Source: Anthoceros angustus (Eukaryota; Streptophyta; Anthocerotopsida; Anthocerotales; Anthocerotaceae). Taken from it: 64,000 nucleotides of DNA. The stretch covers positions 868,001 to 932,000 of the forward strand of contig VJWM01000107.1 in NCBI GenBank assembly GCA_010909165.1. The letters run 5' to 3'. Shown piece after piece: positions 38,978-49,937 of the stretch (positions are counted from its first letter, which is position 1; every line of letters starts with the position of its first letter). Made by a program: the position numbers and the translations under genes. The notes below the pieces were generated by a model, which saw only the letters and a list, made by a program, of their open reading frames with translations, was not told where the DNA came from and did not search any database.

Positions 38978-39005
38978 ACTGCTGCGTTCCTAGGAACGCA
39001 GCAGT
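38978..39005. repeat. 28-bp perfect palindrome at a deletion junction
   Basis: Positions 38978-39005 equal their own reverse complement, with TTCCTAGGAA at the centre. The right arm (CGCAGCAGT) is native unit sequence. The left arm and centre are absent from all six full units at either flank. The palindrome bridges the ~4.1-kb internal deletion of unit 7, so it looks like fold-back filler made when the break was sealed. A cruciform or hairpin could form. Confidence 0.9.
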
Positions 39006-39264
39006 TGCTGGGCGGAGACGTGGGCTCGGACGGGAGTACTCTTCACGCATGGCATGGGGAGATCAAGGGAGATAAGGCGCGTGCTGGGTCTATGAGATCG
39101 CTTGGCTTGGGCCAACTTCACTGTCACAGACTACAAGTGTTGAACGCAATTGGATATCTGCGGCCGCATGATATCCTAGTCCCAGTCCCAGATCGCAGAG
39201 GAACTGTCGTGTACGCAACTGCCCGGCCAGCCTGCGGGCGTTGGGGTCGCTGGATAGCATTGAC

Positions 39265-39430
39265 CTGTAATTTCCCTTTGGCAAGTGATCGCAAAGCTCC
39301 AGCTCCACCTCTAGCTCTGCATGCAATGTCCAGTGAAGTCCTCAGATTTATTGCCTTTCCCGGCCCAGATCTAGAGCAGCTCCATGGCCGCCAAGTCGCG
39401 CGCGCAGCAATACACACACGTGATCTCACC
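39265..39430 (-). pseudogene. Golgin-candidate-2-like remnant: intron 1 and exon 2 only (unit 7)
   Basis: Only the last base of exon 1, intron 1 and the 52-nt exon 2 (ending at 39265) survive. Array similarity stops at 39430, so the coding N-terminus is absent. Sequence beyond is the STP upstream region. Confidence 0.75.
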
Positions 39431-39564
39431 GGTGCCAGTGCCGGTGCCACGCCCCGGGCCCGGCCAGATACATATATTTCCCGCAACGCTGCAGGGATGA
39501 GCAGAGCTGGGAGTGGAAGCCTGCTGCAGGCCGCGACCGGATCCGACCCACCCACAACCCAGCC
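39431..39564 (+). promoter_or_regulatory. STP upstream region with a possible TATA element
   Basis: Only 134 bp separate the end of the array from the STP start codon. The segment is GC-rich with a GGTGCCAGTGCC-type direct repeat, and has an ATATATT element at about 39474, ~90 bp upstream of the ATG. No other element is recognised. If the native promoter was longer, the array has replaced it. Confidence 0.35.
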
Positions 39565-41082
39565 ATGGCGGGCGGAGTCATGCACACTCCCGCCGGAGGG
39601 AAGCAGTACGACGGCAAGGTGACCCCGTACGTGGTGGTGGCGTGCATCGTGGCGGCCACGGGCGGGCTCATCTTCGGCTACGACATCGGAGTGTCGGGCG
39701 GGGTGTCGGGCATGGACGACTTCCTCTCCCGATTCTTCCCGTCCGTGTACGCCCGCAAGCACAACGCCAAGGAGGACGACTACTGCAAGTTCGACAGCCA
39801 GCCGCTGCAGGCCTTCACGTCGTCCCTCTACATCGCGGGCCTGCTGGCCTCCATCCCGGCCGCGCTGGTGACGCGGTACCGCGGGAGGAAGCCCACCATC
39901 ATCCTGGGCGGCCTCAGCTTCTTCCTCGGGGCGGTGCTCAACGCCGGGGCACTCAGTCTCCCCATGCTGCTCGTGGGGAGAGTGCTGCTGGGCGCCGGCG
40001 TGGGGTTCGGGAACCAGGCAGTGCCGCTCTACCTGTCGGAGATGGCGCCCACCAAGATCCGCGGCGGGCTCAACATCATGTTCCAGCTCATGGTCGGAGT
40101 GGGCATTCTGATGGCCAATCTCATCAACTTCGGGACCTCCAAGCTGCACCCGTGGGGATGGCGGCTGTCCCTGGGCCTGGCCGCCGTGCCCGCCGCCATC
40201 ATGACCATCGGGGGCTGCTTCCTCCCGGAAACGCCCAACAGCCTCCTGGAACGCGGGAAGGTGGAGCAGGCCCGGGACGTGCTGCAGAAGATCCGAGGCG
40301 TCCCCGATGTGGAGGTCGAGCTGGCCGACATCCGGGCCGCGTGTTCCCGCGCGCAGCAGCGAGGCGCCCGGCTCTTCAGCCGCCAGCTGGCCCCGCAGCT
40401 GGTGATGGCGGTCATGATCCCGTTCCAGCAGCAGATGACGGGGATCAACGTCGTGAATTTCTACGTCCCCGTGCTGTTCCTCACGATCGGGTTCGGGAGC
40501 GACGCCGCGCTCTACTCGGCGGTGATCACCGGGGCGGTGAATCTGGTGTGCTGCGCGCTGTCCATCGTGGCGGTGGATCGGCTGGGGCGGAGGTGGTTCT
40601 TCCTCCAAGGGGGAGTGCAAATGTTCCTGGCCGAGGTGGTGATCGGCGCACTGCTCCAGGCGCAGCTCAAGGGGAGCGATCCGCTGCCCAAGAACACCGC
40701 CACCGCCGTGGTGCTCATGATCTGCGTCTACGTCGCCGCCTTCGCCTGGTCCTGGGGCCCGCTCGGGTGGCTGGTGCCCAGCGAAATCTTCCCCATCGAG
40801 TCGCGCTCTTCAGGCCAGGCCGTGACTGTGTTCGTCAATCTGCTCTTCACGTTCGGCATCGCGCAGTCCTTCCTCTCGATGCTGTGTCACCTCAAGTTCG
40901 CCACTTTCTACTTCTTCGCGGCATGGCTGATCGTGATGACGGCCTTCATCTACTTCTTTCTGCCGGAGACCAAGAACATCCCCATCGAGGAGATGGTGCA
41001 TGTCTGGGAGGAGCACTGGTTCTGGAAGCGGATTGTTCCTCCGGCCTCTCCCAAACCGCAAGATAGTCTCCCGGAATTGTGA
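39565..41082 (+). CDS. STP-type monosaccharide/H+ symporter, intronless
   Basis: The 505-residue protein is a plasma-membrane sugar porter of the major facilitator superfamily that imports hexoses with protons. It matches plant STP proteins along its whole length: GGLIFGYDIGVSGGV in helix 1 with Asp40 in the place of the proton-donor Asp, Cys74 in the lid domain plus a second Cys in LSMLCHLKF (the pair that forms the STP disulphide), PETPNSLLERG after helix 6, QQMTGINVVNFY in helix 7, VDRLGRRW, WSWGPLGWLVPSEIFP in helix 10, and PETKNIPIEEM near the end. Twelve helices are expected. The ATG at 39565 (GCCATGG context) gives the usual STP N-terminus. The gene is a single GC-rich exon, whereas many plant STP genes have introns, so a retrogene origin is possible. 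Its close neighbour on the left is the repeat array. Confidence 0.96.
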   Translation: MAGGVMHTPAGGKQYDGKVTPYVVVACIVAATGGLIFGYDIGVSGGVSGMDDFLSRFFPSVYARKHNAKEDDYCKFDSQPLQAFTSSLYIAGLLASIPAALVTRYRGRKPTIILGGLSFFLGAVLNAGALSLPMLLVGRVLLGAGVGFGNQAVPLYLSEMAPTKIRGGLNIMFQLMVGVGILMANLINFGTSKLHPWGWRLSLGLAAVPAAIMTIGGCFLPETPNSLLERGKVEQARDVLQKIRGVPDVEVELADIRAACSRAQQRGARLFSRQLAPQLVMAVMIPFQQQMTGINVVNFYVPVLFLTIGFGSDAALYSAVITGAVNLVCCALSIVAVDRLGRRWFFLQGGVQMFLAEVVIGALLQAQLKGSDPLPKNTATAVVLMICVYVAAFAWSWGPLGWLVPSEIFPIESRSSGQAVTVFVNLLFTFGIAQSFLSMLCHLKFATFYFFAAWLIVMTAFIYFFLPETKNIPIEEMVHVWEEHWFWKRIVPPASPKPQDSLPEL

Positions 41083-41106
41083 GACGAGGCTCTGTCGTAT
41101 GATAAG

Positions 41107-41112
41107 AATAAA
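41107..41112 (+). terminator. Polyadenylation signal of the STP gene
   Basis: AATAAA lies 25 bp after the STP stop codon. The facing ABC transporter gene ends at 41179, so the two 3' ends converge and may overlap. Confidence 0.6.
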
Positions 41113-41178
41113 AAATGCCCAAGGCTGTTATGGTTCCGTGCTCACCTTGTGAAACCCTTCCTTCCTACCAGTACATTC

Positions 41179-44100
41179 TCACCGTCTGTCGTATTTCATG
41201 AAGCGGAGGGCAACCATGGACGCTACCATGAACACGATTGTGAACACGGCTAATAATCCCATGTCGAAGCCGATCTTGCTGTGGTCCAGAGTCCGCGCTG
41301 TGCTCATCAGGAGCCATGCAAGCAAGTTGCCCTGATCCTTCACGTGCACGCAGTTACAGCTCGGGCAGGTGCCGGTTGTAGGGTTCAAGCTGCAGCTCTG
41401 GCAATGCGGGGAGGAGGTGTCGCAATAGAAGGCCAAGGTGGTGAGTCCGTTGAGAGCGTATTGGGCGGGGTTCAGCCAGTATAGCCATATCCAAAACGAT
41501 GGGATGTCCTTCTTTGCAATCATGAAGCCCGACGTCATGTTCCTGGTGCGGTGTGCACAAGCCGTGTCATCTTATCGACTCAAGACGGTCGACACAACCA
41601 GAGCAAAGAAGAGAGGGGAAAGCCTAACCAGAGGTTTATGACGATGGGAATCACAACCGTGGCAGTCTGCAAAATGTGAAACAACGCGGTCATGTCAGCG
41701 GCCAATTCTTTCGTGTATACATCAACTGAAACAATCCACTGACAATGCCTCCTGGGTGGACCCTCGAGTACTCTGTCCTGCGCAAATTGTGGTGCAGGAG
41801 AATACATACCTCCGCGTTGGGGGTCATCGCTGCCATGAAGATGCCAAAGAAGGTAATGCACGCGGAATACTCGAAGAACAGAAACCAAAACTCGAAAAAC
41901 CGGGAACTACTATCTGTAGTAACTGCAGACATGGAAAAACAGATGCTGCAGAAGACAAGGGTAGAAATACACAAATAGGGGATCTGCAGAGACGGCAAGT
42001 GTTATTAGACTGCGTTGTACACGAGCTTTGTGTCCACACCTTACAAAACCGAATTTGCAACAGCAGAATGTAGCACGCTAGATGACAACCGTACCTCGGC
42101 CATGACCCAAGATATGCTGTAGATAAAGGAATCATACATGTTTGAGGCCTGCTCCCTGTAGTATACTGGGCGTTCTTGGTTCACCTATCCCATGTACACA
42201 CAGACTTGTCATGAAGAAGTGACTCAAAAATAAGCATGGCAGTCAAATATGAGTCAATCAGGATCCCGAGGCTCGACAAAATCTTTGAGCCAGACTTCGA
42301 TTGCACGAGCTGAGTACCTGAGGGATGACGTTGTTTGCATTAAGCATAGACATAAATATGACCGAGATGTACACCAAACCACCCCTTGAGACCATGCCAG
42401 GCGTATGGTCATACTTGATCTGTCAACCAAACACCACCGAAACCTTAGCAGATATCAGGTACATTCATGCCCACATCAGTTTGTTCTTGGAAGCAAGCAT
42501 GCTGCCAGCAACAAGGGATGAAGGCTACAGCAAGCAAGATTTGCCGAAATTTATATGTATGTAGCATAGACAGACTGAAAATAGTGACTGTTTCCCCACT
42601 TGCTACACTCTCTCGTCTGTTTCCAAAGTCACAAGACTGGCAACCAATCTAAAAAGGTGAATGAGGAACCAAACCTGCCAAAATGCACTCCCCAACAACA
42701 CGGCAAGAATTGCTGCAAAAGTAATGCGCCCAAAGCTGCAATGATCAAAGTCTCCAAATATCAGTCTCGTAATCTCCATTTCTCCAGATTAAACAACAAA
42801 AGGGTGTACATGGATGCAGACATACATCCTAGCAAGCCAGTTACCTGTACGCCACATTTCTCCAATATGATCTGTACTGACGTCTAAGCACACAGGCAAT
42901 CATCGCAGGAAAACTTGCGCCATAACCCGAGACAACAGGCTCAGCCCCTAGTGTTCCCTTTCCAAATCGGAGGATTTCTAGCTCCTCCCCTGATAACCCA
43001 GTATGACACTGTTAGAAAACAAAACAGCCCTGAGACCATGTGTATAGTTTCTGCTTCATTCATGGTCTAACAATTGAAAGCTACTCACAGTTAGTCGCAG
43101 CCAGGCTACTTTCTCTGTAATCCACCCCAAAATCCCTGTCTGCAGCGTGGCCAATCCCAGCTCCAATCACTTCCAGCATGTACGTTGCTGGGTTCTGATC
43201 TTCCCCACAGCGTCTTGTGCCAGGCAGAGAATGGAAATATTCCTGCAGGGCCCATAGTTCCACATCTTGGAGCATATAAGGTCACAAGGAAGTGCCAAGT
43301 CCGTGAGGAGGTTGAACTAACCAGAAGATCTTTGGCATCCACCCCTACTGGTCCAAAATAGGCCACCTCGCCACCACGCTTTAGGAGCAGAAGCTGATCA
43401 AAAGCCAAGAACAGCCTCCTGCTTGGCTGGTGAATAGTACATATCACACTACGGCCAGTTCGAACAATCTTACTGACCCCACGCATGACAACTTGAGCTG
43501 CTCGGCTGTCTAAACCACTTGTAGGCTCATCAAAAAAGATGATACTGGGGTTTGCAGCCTACAACCCAGCCAGAACATGGTCCAGGTCACATTTCTTCTC
43601 ACTAGCATGCCCAGTCAAAACAACTACCTTCAGGATTAACTACGTGTATGTAAAGTTCAACTGTCACTTACAAGCTCCACACCAATAGTAAGACGCTTGG
43701 CTTCCTCTACAGACAGTCCTGTGTCACCAATAGCCCCCACAAGCTTGTTCCCAGCATCTTGAAGCTCTAGCAGCTCCAAAACCTTGCAGTTGCCCGTTAC
43801 AACATCCCCCGTTTTCATGTTAGATGGAGGTGTATGGTGAAGGAACAACTGACAGCAGATGAAATTGCCCAAGGACCTGGCATACCTCCTTCACAACTGC
43901 TCTCCTCTGAGCTGCACTCGTTCCACGGGGAAGCCTGAGTGCGGAACTAAATTCTAGGGCCTCTTTCACAGTAATGAACTTCATGTGGATATCATTCTGT
44001 TCAACATACCTGACAAAAGAGTTCAAGATTTTGACTTGGAGCTCCCTTGCCGTGCACAATATGTACCAAAGACTTTTCAAAACTGCCTACCCTGCTACAC

Positions 44101-47100
44101 GTGCAAATGTCCCTCGCACTTTGGGATAGCCATTCAAGAGGATGTCCCCCTTGATGCGGCCTGTTGTCTTACGGCCAGCAAGTACATCAAGAAGGGTCGT
44201 CTTCCCCGCACCACTACTTCCCATCAAAGCCATCATACTGCCAGGCTTAACATAACCAGAAACGCCACTAAGTAACACTCTTGGGTCCTTGATTCCTGGT
44301 ATGTCCACCTGTTTATCAAGAGTGAGAGAACAGAAACTCTTAACTATGAACATGTTCACACTACATTTCGAGACACCCTCAGGGACCTCTTTAACCACCC
44401 CAATTAGAAAACCAGCGAGAGCCTCCCAGCGGCAAAAACAGTAGTCCTCTGTGAGACTCTTGGACGTATCTTTGCATTCCAAATGATCCACAAGGACCAT
44501 GACTACAACCCAACAGCAGTACACTTACGCTAATACTGGTGGGAGGATACCTCATACGAAACTTGGTGAAATGAAAACACCATTGGTTCAAACTTGAGCA
44601 TGCTGCCACCAGAGCTTCTTCCTGATACCCGGTTCTCCAGTTGGCTGGGTCGACCTCTGTCAGTGGCACTTTTGGATGCTTGTTTGTTTTGTAGTACACG
44701 AGCAGCAGAAGGGAGTTTTACCTGCAAAGCACAGAAGAGGGGAAAGCAAATGACGCATCTGATCAGGAGTAGTATGTAGCACGCTGGATTTTGGGTGTAA
44801 CCAAAGAAACTTTACTTGCGGATAGGTAGTTTCCTTACATCATCAAACCGAAGGTTACCCATGGTCCAGAACGTCATACATGTAAACACAGTGTAGTACA
44901 CGAAGAGGATGATCAAAGGGAGCCACACGCCCCTGAAATATGTTGTTGGCAATTCATAAAGGTCTAAGTATGCCCGCCCTATGGTCATGTCCATTCTTCC
45001 CCCACAGTAAGGGACTGCTGCGCTGCAGGGCTGAAAGAAGGGACCTTGTCAGTGAGTCCCAGGCAGAAGCATACCCGGACTTCCTTCAAAGCTGACACTA
45101 TCCGAAATTTGTGCTTAGTAGTACAGTCCAGGCCCCTAGACATATTGACCATGCCGGTCTGTAATTGAACTATATAAGTCGATAGGGTATTTCAGTTAGC
45201 TAACTTGGTCATATTTGCCAGAAAGGAACTCATTGCAAATCAGTCCTGTCACACCATACTGTAACGGACTTAAGTAGTAAGCCCAGATCCACCAATCAGG
45301 AACCTTGTTTTTGGTGATCATAAATCCAGAGAATAGTAGATATATAATAATGCAAAGGCCTGCCATGAGCTAGGGTCAGCAGCAGGGCCCCTTCCGAAGC
45401 GATTCTCAGCGATTCTCACATACCAAGCAGCCAGCATGAATCCACTGGACAGCAAAAGTGAGGGCGACAGACATGTTACCTGCGGAGCTCATTGCACTTT
45501 CCCGGGTACGTGCTATAGAGGCAAGAAATCTCGTCATTGCTGAGCCCATAAGGGCAGCCGCAAAGACAATTGCTATGTACATCAAGAAGTGCACCCCATG
45601 TTGTGCTGAGCTGAGCCCTGTAAGCCAATAAATGAGGGGGCAATAGACTATCATCTGCAGTTCAAGGGGCAGATTAGGAGTTCACCTCAAATACAATTAA
45701 CACTGATCTATCAACCAGTCAGGACAGAGGAACTTGCAAGCACAATTCTACTATCAAGTCAAAGCTGAAGATCTGTGAACACACCTCTAAAATAGAATAG
45801 GGGATTTGGGCCAAGGTGATAGCAATCACATACGAATTAGCACGATAGAATCTTGCAGCATATTGCTTCTCAAACACCTACACAAAGTTCAGCAATCAAC
45901 AAACACTTGGCTGAACAACATGAATACTGTGGTGTTCAGTTTCGTGCAAATTTCTAAACACCTTCCGCTCTTCAATAATCACTGGGATCTGTGACATGGT
46001 TGCCAGTGCCATTGCCATGCATGCTGTGAAAGACAGAGACTTGCGCAGATCCATTTCAGAACGCTCTGGACCAGGAGGAACTTGATAGAATAAAGTGCCT
46101 GTAAATAACCCAAGGATAAGGACCTGCAACCGTAAAATTGATCACACTAATGAGTCGGAAGACAAGTTAATGACATAAGAACCAAGACAGTAATAATCAG
46201 CACAACTATGGATACAAGAAGAGCAAGAAACGAAATTCATGGCACTCCTAAGACATTTCACTCGTTCAACTCACCTGGGTGAAGCGAGCCACAACAAAGG
46301 ACCGATTCCGTATCAACAGCTTGCCCTGGCGACCCAGCACCGTCTTTGTGGAATCCCACCAATCTTGCACAAACTCCTTCTCAAAGGCTTTCTTGAAACA
46401 AGTATCTACCTGAAACATAAAAGGACTTGAGCGGTGCCATTACTTGAGTTTGCAACAACACCAACTACTGAGCTTTAGTGCACAACCTCCTCTCTTTCAC
46501 GTTGTAGCTGCATGCGAACTGGGTCTGGAGCATCAACAACTTTCTTCACAACATCAGCAGCGAAGACGGCAGACTCTGCTCCAGCAATATACTCAAGCCT
46601 CCCATTGGCGCCTAAAACTCCAGTCACACAGTCCCCTTCCTTAACTCTCCCAGTTTGCCTAATATCCGCAATCGCAATATTTCCAGTGGGGTCCACCTCA
46701 CAGACCTCGATCACGTTCCTTTCACCTGTTTTAAAGATGTCATGACACATACGATGCTGAGGAAGCGCCCCGCAACATGCATGTGGACTGGACTTCACTC
46801 AGTTGGAGGGAACAAGTCACCGAGAACTTCCAGATTGTAGCATCACCCTGGCTGAGATCAGTGCAACCACAGATTCCCCTCAAAATGAAGTCCTATTTGC
46901 TAGTGTTTGAAGACTGAGCAAGAGTTCACCTGCTATCCCTTCACCATCACGGAGCTTCAGCCCTAAGGGCTTGTCAGCTTGAACCCAGATCTCATGCATC
47001 ACCTGAAATTACGGACCGTAGTTCAGAGCTCTACAATTCTTAGAAACAAAGGGAGGTCACTCCAGCACATGACCAATAGGTATACCTTTGGAGCATCGAT

Positions 47101-49937
47101 GATTCGAAGAACCTCCCTATGTAAATCAGAGCTTCTGTAAGCCTTCATGAAGCTCTCAGCATCTAGGTGATGGAAACCAGGCTGCAAAAACTGCCTGCCT
47201 TCGGGCGTCGTTATCTCCTGCAGGAAGTCTGCTACATCCACATGCTGTGGTTTCACATACCTTCGAATAAACGAAAATCCATCAAGATGGCTATCAACCA
47301 ATAATTAGACTCAGCTAGAACATATGGCTCGCTGGGGGCCAAAAGATACCCGAGTGCAGAAAAGTATGGTAACACATCTTCACATGGTCCCTGGTAAATG
47401 ATACGGCCTTCAGCCAGCACAATAAGCCTGCTACGGCAGATACATGTCAGAAACATCCCCAGGCTTTAATCCCATACTGTTTCATGAAAACAGGACTCAC
47501 AGCAGTGAGCCCTGTTTGAAGCTCATGAGCCTGTGAAAGCACAACGACAAACCATGCACTACAATTCGTGATAGTTGAATGACCTGTCAATGAGGCCAAA
47601 CACTTCCGGTGATGGTTGAAGGAGTGAGAGAAGGCAAGTCATCTGCTGTATCCTTGCCAACATTCGGATCGCAGAAACGATGTCATATGTAGCAGAACTG
47701 TCAAGCCCTGTGCTGATTTCGTCTAAGAAAAACGCCACATAAGTACCTGCTCAAAATTGCACAAAATCAGCTAGGAACAGAAGCAGAAAGGAACAAGACT
47801 GTGAGCATATCAGACAGACCGTATCTTTTGTCCAACAACCTTAATTTACGGTGCAAAAAGTTCATGAGGCCTGCCTGCAACCATTTCAGCAGTTGTAACT
47901 CGATGGCGTTCACCACCACTCACACCCCGTACAAATTGGTTACCAACAATTGTGTCCGCAGGGCCACGCAGCCCAAGTAGGTGCAAAAGTAACTCCAATT
48001 TTAGCTTCTTCTGTCCATTTTCGCCCTGATTGAGGACACCCAAAGCTCCCGAATCGGCAAAAAAAAGGACACACCGTTCCAAACAACTACTTTATGCCTC
48101 CAAATGTGCCCAAAACTATATAGTTCTTCAGCAGTGCTTGATATGCAACCATAAACAGCAACTAACTCACGGACACTCCTGCCATGGCCTTCTCCTCAAA
48201 TGGTGAGCTTGTACATTTGCTAGCAAATTCGCAAGTTTCACGAACTGTGAGAGTAGGGTAATGCCGGTCAGTTTGCCCAATATATGCTGCAACACGGCGT
48301 ACGTTGACGTCCTCCACCTTTCTCCCATTATATGTGACTGCTCCTGTGTAGCTACAGGATTTCTCCACAAGTAGCCTTCCAGCAAGTGCTTTATGCAAGC
48401 TTGTCTTCCCTGCAGAGCGACACTTTAGTCTGAAGGTGACAAGCACACAGCGATGACAAAGGAGTTCCGAGCTTTGTACACTAGCAATAAGCAGATGCTT
48501 AGATTACCACAGCCAGGGGGTCCGCAGACTAGAGTCAGAGTCCCTGGCATAAGGTAGCCTGAGCATTCCTTCAGTACATCAAATGTTTCAAATTGTCCTC
48601 TCTTACGGAAACAGGGAAGCAGACATCCCAGTAATGCAGAACCCACAGTAGGAAATTGCTGGTCCTCAACAAGAACCTGAGATGTGTATGCCAAGTTCTT
48701 GAAGAAAATGACCTGTGGAACCATACAGAAAACAAAGAGAAATCGAGTTCAGAAAACAAGGAAATTTGCTGCTAGAAAGATAGCCTTCTCAAGTCTGAGA
48801 ACGTGATTTGAGTAGGAAGCAGGGCAAGAAGTGTGAAAGTAGTGGGGATAGTATGAAGCATAGGGGGGTTACCCTCATGCACGAACAACAATATCAGACA
48901 CTCTTATGCACAGTTTGTCGTCCAAAAATGCTCACCTGGGATGGAAGGGAGGGCGTATGCTTTTGCAATTTCAGAAGAAAAGCCAGCAGTCCATCCTTCA
49001 ACAGCTTGTCCACCCCAGTAAGCTCTGGCTCTCCTGCTACGGCTTCAGTGGGCGGGAGCTTAAATGCCTGGAAGAAACAGCAGAAGAGAGTAACTATGAT
49101 ACACCAGGAGTCCAACTCCTAGCATCATGGGAAGAACCACACCAATAAGGCCAGCAACAGACCCGTCAGGCTCAAAACGACATTAAATCCACCTAAAACT
49201 GGATGAGCATGACTCGATCTGTATATTATTTGAACAGCGGCGAAAGTTCTCTACGACAGGCGATGGTGGTGGGGACTAAGACGCGACCTTGCAGTCACGC
49301 TACAGAAGAGCAAAAGACGTGCAAGCATGCAGACGTGCAGATAAAGAAATAACCGAATCCAAATTCCGTGAATTACCGCCTCTAGCAGGAGATTAGATTC
49401 TGAGACATGGCCCAGATCAACAAGCGCCCTGTGATACTCGATAACCAAGCCAGTCAACTCAGCTTTTCCAATTGTTCCCAACCTTTGTCTAATCGTCTCA
49501 GCAGTGAGAACAGATTCCCCTAATCCTTGTGAAGATTCCACCTTGGAGACCCTGCGTAGCTTAGGAGCCGGACCTGCCTGTGTCTTCCTCTCGATACTCA
49601 AAACGCGTGGGCTGAAGCTTGTGGAGGTTTCTGCAAAGTTTCGCTTTCTACCTGGAGAGAATGGGGATCCTGGCGGTGAAGTTACTGACTTTCTCCTCGC
49701 CGCTGCCCCAGCAACTTCATCTGTGTGGTCGTACCATGTCCGAAGTCTGTCCTGAAAATACTGTGCCTCTTCTGAACTGATGTCACGGGCTGCTTCAAGA
49801 ATATCGATCTGAACGGAGGACGGTCCTGCTGCATCTGAAGGAATTTCCACTCGCAACCCTGAACTGTTTCCATCAGCAGTGTCAGGTGGACCAACTTCGT
49901 CTGAATTTGTGAGAATCCTGTTCAGAGCTGCAAACAT
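41179..49937 (-). CDS. Full-size PDR/ABCG transporter, 29 exons, with a PDZ-like insert
   Basis: Exons: 49937-49377, 49067-48936, 48712-48508, 48409-48171, 48025-47875, 47746-47584, 47427-47350, 47260-47086, 47002-46930, 46725-46487, 46409-46275, 46123-45962, 45877-45785, 45654-45424, 45369-45205, 45030-44839, 44721-44551, 44308-44091, 44009-43886, 43782-43672, 43558-43322, 43242-43089, 42989-42845, 42735-42675, 42419-42318, 42184-42095, 41983-41810, 41666-41629, 41542-41179. They join in frame to 1660 residues. Order: ~230-residue N-terminal region, NBD1 (Walker A GPPGCGKTS near 295, VSGGE at 414-418, FFLDE near 435), an inserted ~100-residue segment (about 569-672), TMD1, NBD2 (GSSGAGKT at 1085-1092, [10 protein letters not shown] at 1192, [10 protein letters not shown] near 1214), TMD2 ending MKYDRR. 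PDR proteins export lipids, hormones or toxins at the plasma membrane; the substrate here is unknown. Plant PDRs usually have ~1430 residues; the N-terminal region and insert explain the extra length. Intron 5 uses a GC donor. Confidence 0.93.

Larger units (their letters stand above)
1..39430. repeat. Tandem array of ~6.5 kb units (six plus one truncated)
   Basis: The word GCCACGGGCGTTACCTCTAC recurs at 1, 6490, 12987, 19452, 25946, 32432 and 38915, and everything between these points recurs in the same order and orientation. Units are near identical; most differences are 1-3 base indels, with fewer substitutions. Position 1 lies inside a unit, so the array continues beyond the left edge. 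The right end is a truncated unit whose similarity stops at 39430. No transposase, reverse transcriptase, integrase or long terminal repeats are visible in the unit. This looks like a macrosatellite built from gene fragments rather than an autonomous transposon. Confidence 0.97.
38915..39430. repeat. Array unit 7, truncated and internally deleted
   Basis: 516 bp. It matches unit 1 positions 1-65, then 17 bp of filler (38980-38996), then unit 1 positions 4142-4575. About 4076 bp are therefore missing, including the PPR fragment, hairpin array and spacer. Similarity to the array ends at 39430, within one base of the golgin exon 1/intron 1 boundary. The STP gene begins 134 bp further on. Confidence 0.93.

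Noticed and set aside
1-39430. CRISPR-like or phage-type repeat system
   Set aside because: Repeats are 165 bp and 6.5 kb, with no short regular spacers; the neighbouring genes are eukaryotic with introns.
39124-40620. A 498-codon open frame on the minus strand opposite the STP gene
   Set aside because: It is antisense to a clear sugar transporter, rich in His, Arg, Pro and Gln as expected for the reverse of GC-rich codons, and runs from golgin remnant into STP. No similarity to a known protein.
39513-41066. A 517-codon plus-strand frame overlapping STP in another phase
   Set aside because: Shifted frame of the same GC-rich gene; Arg/His/Gly-rich composition with no domains.
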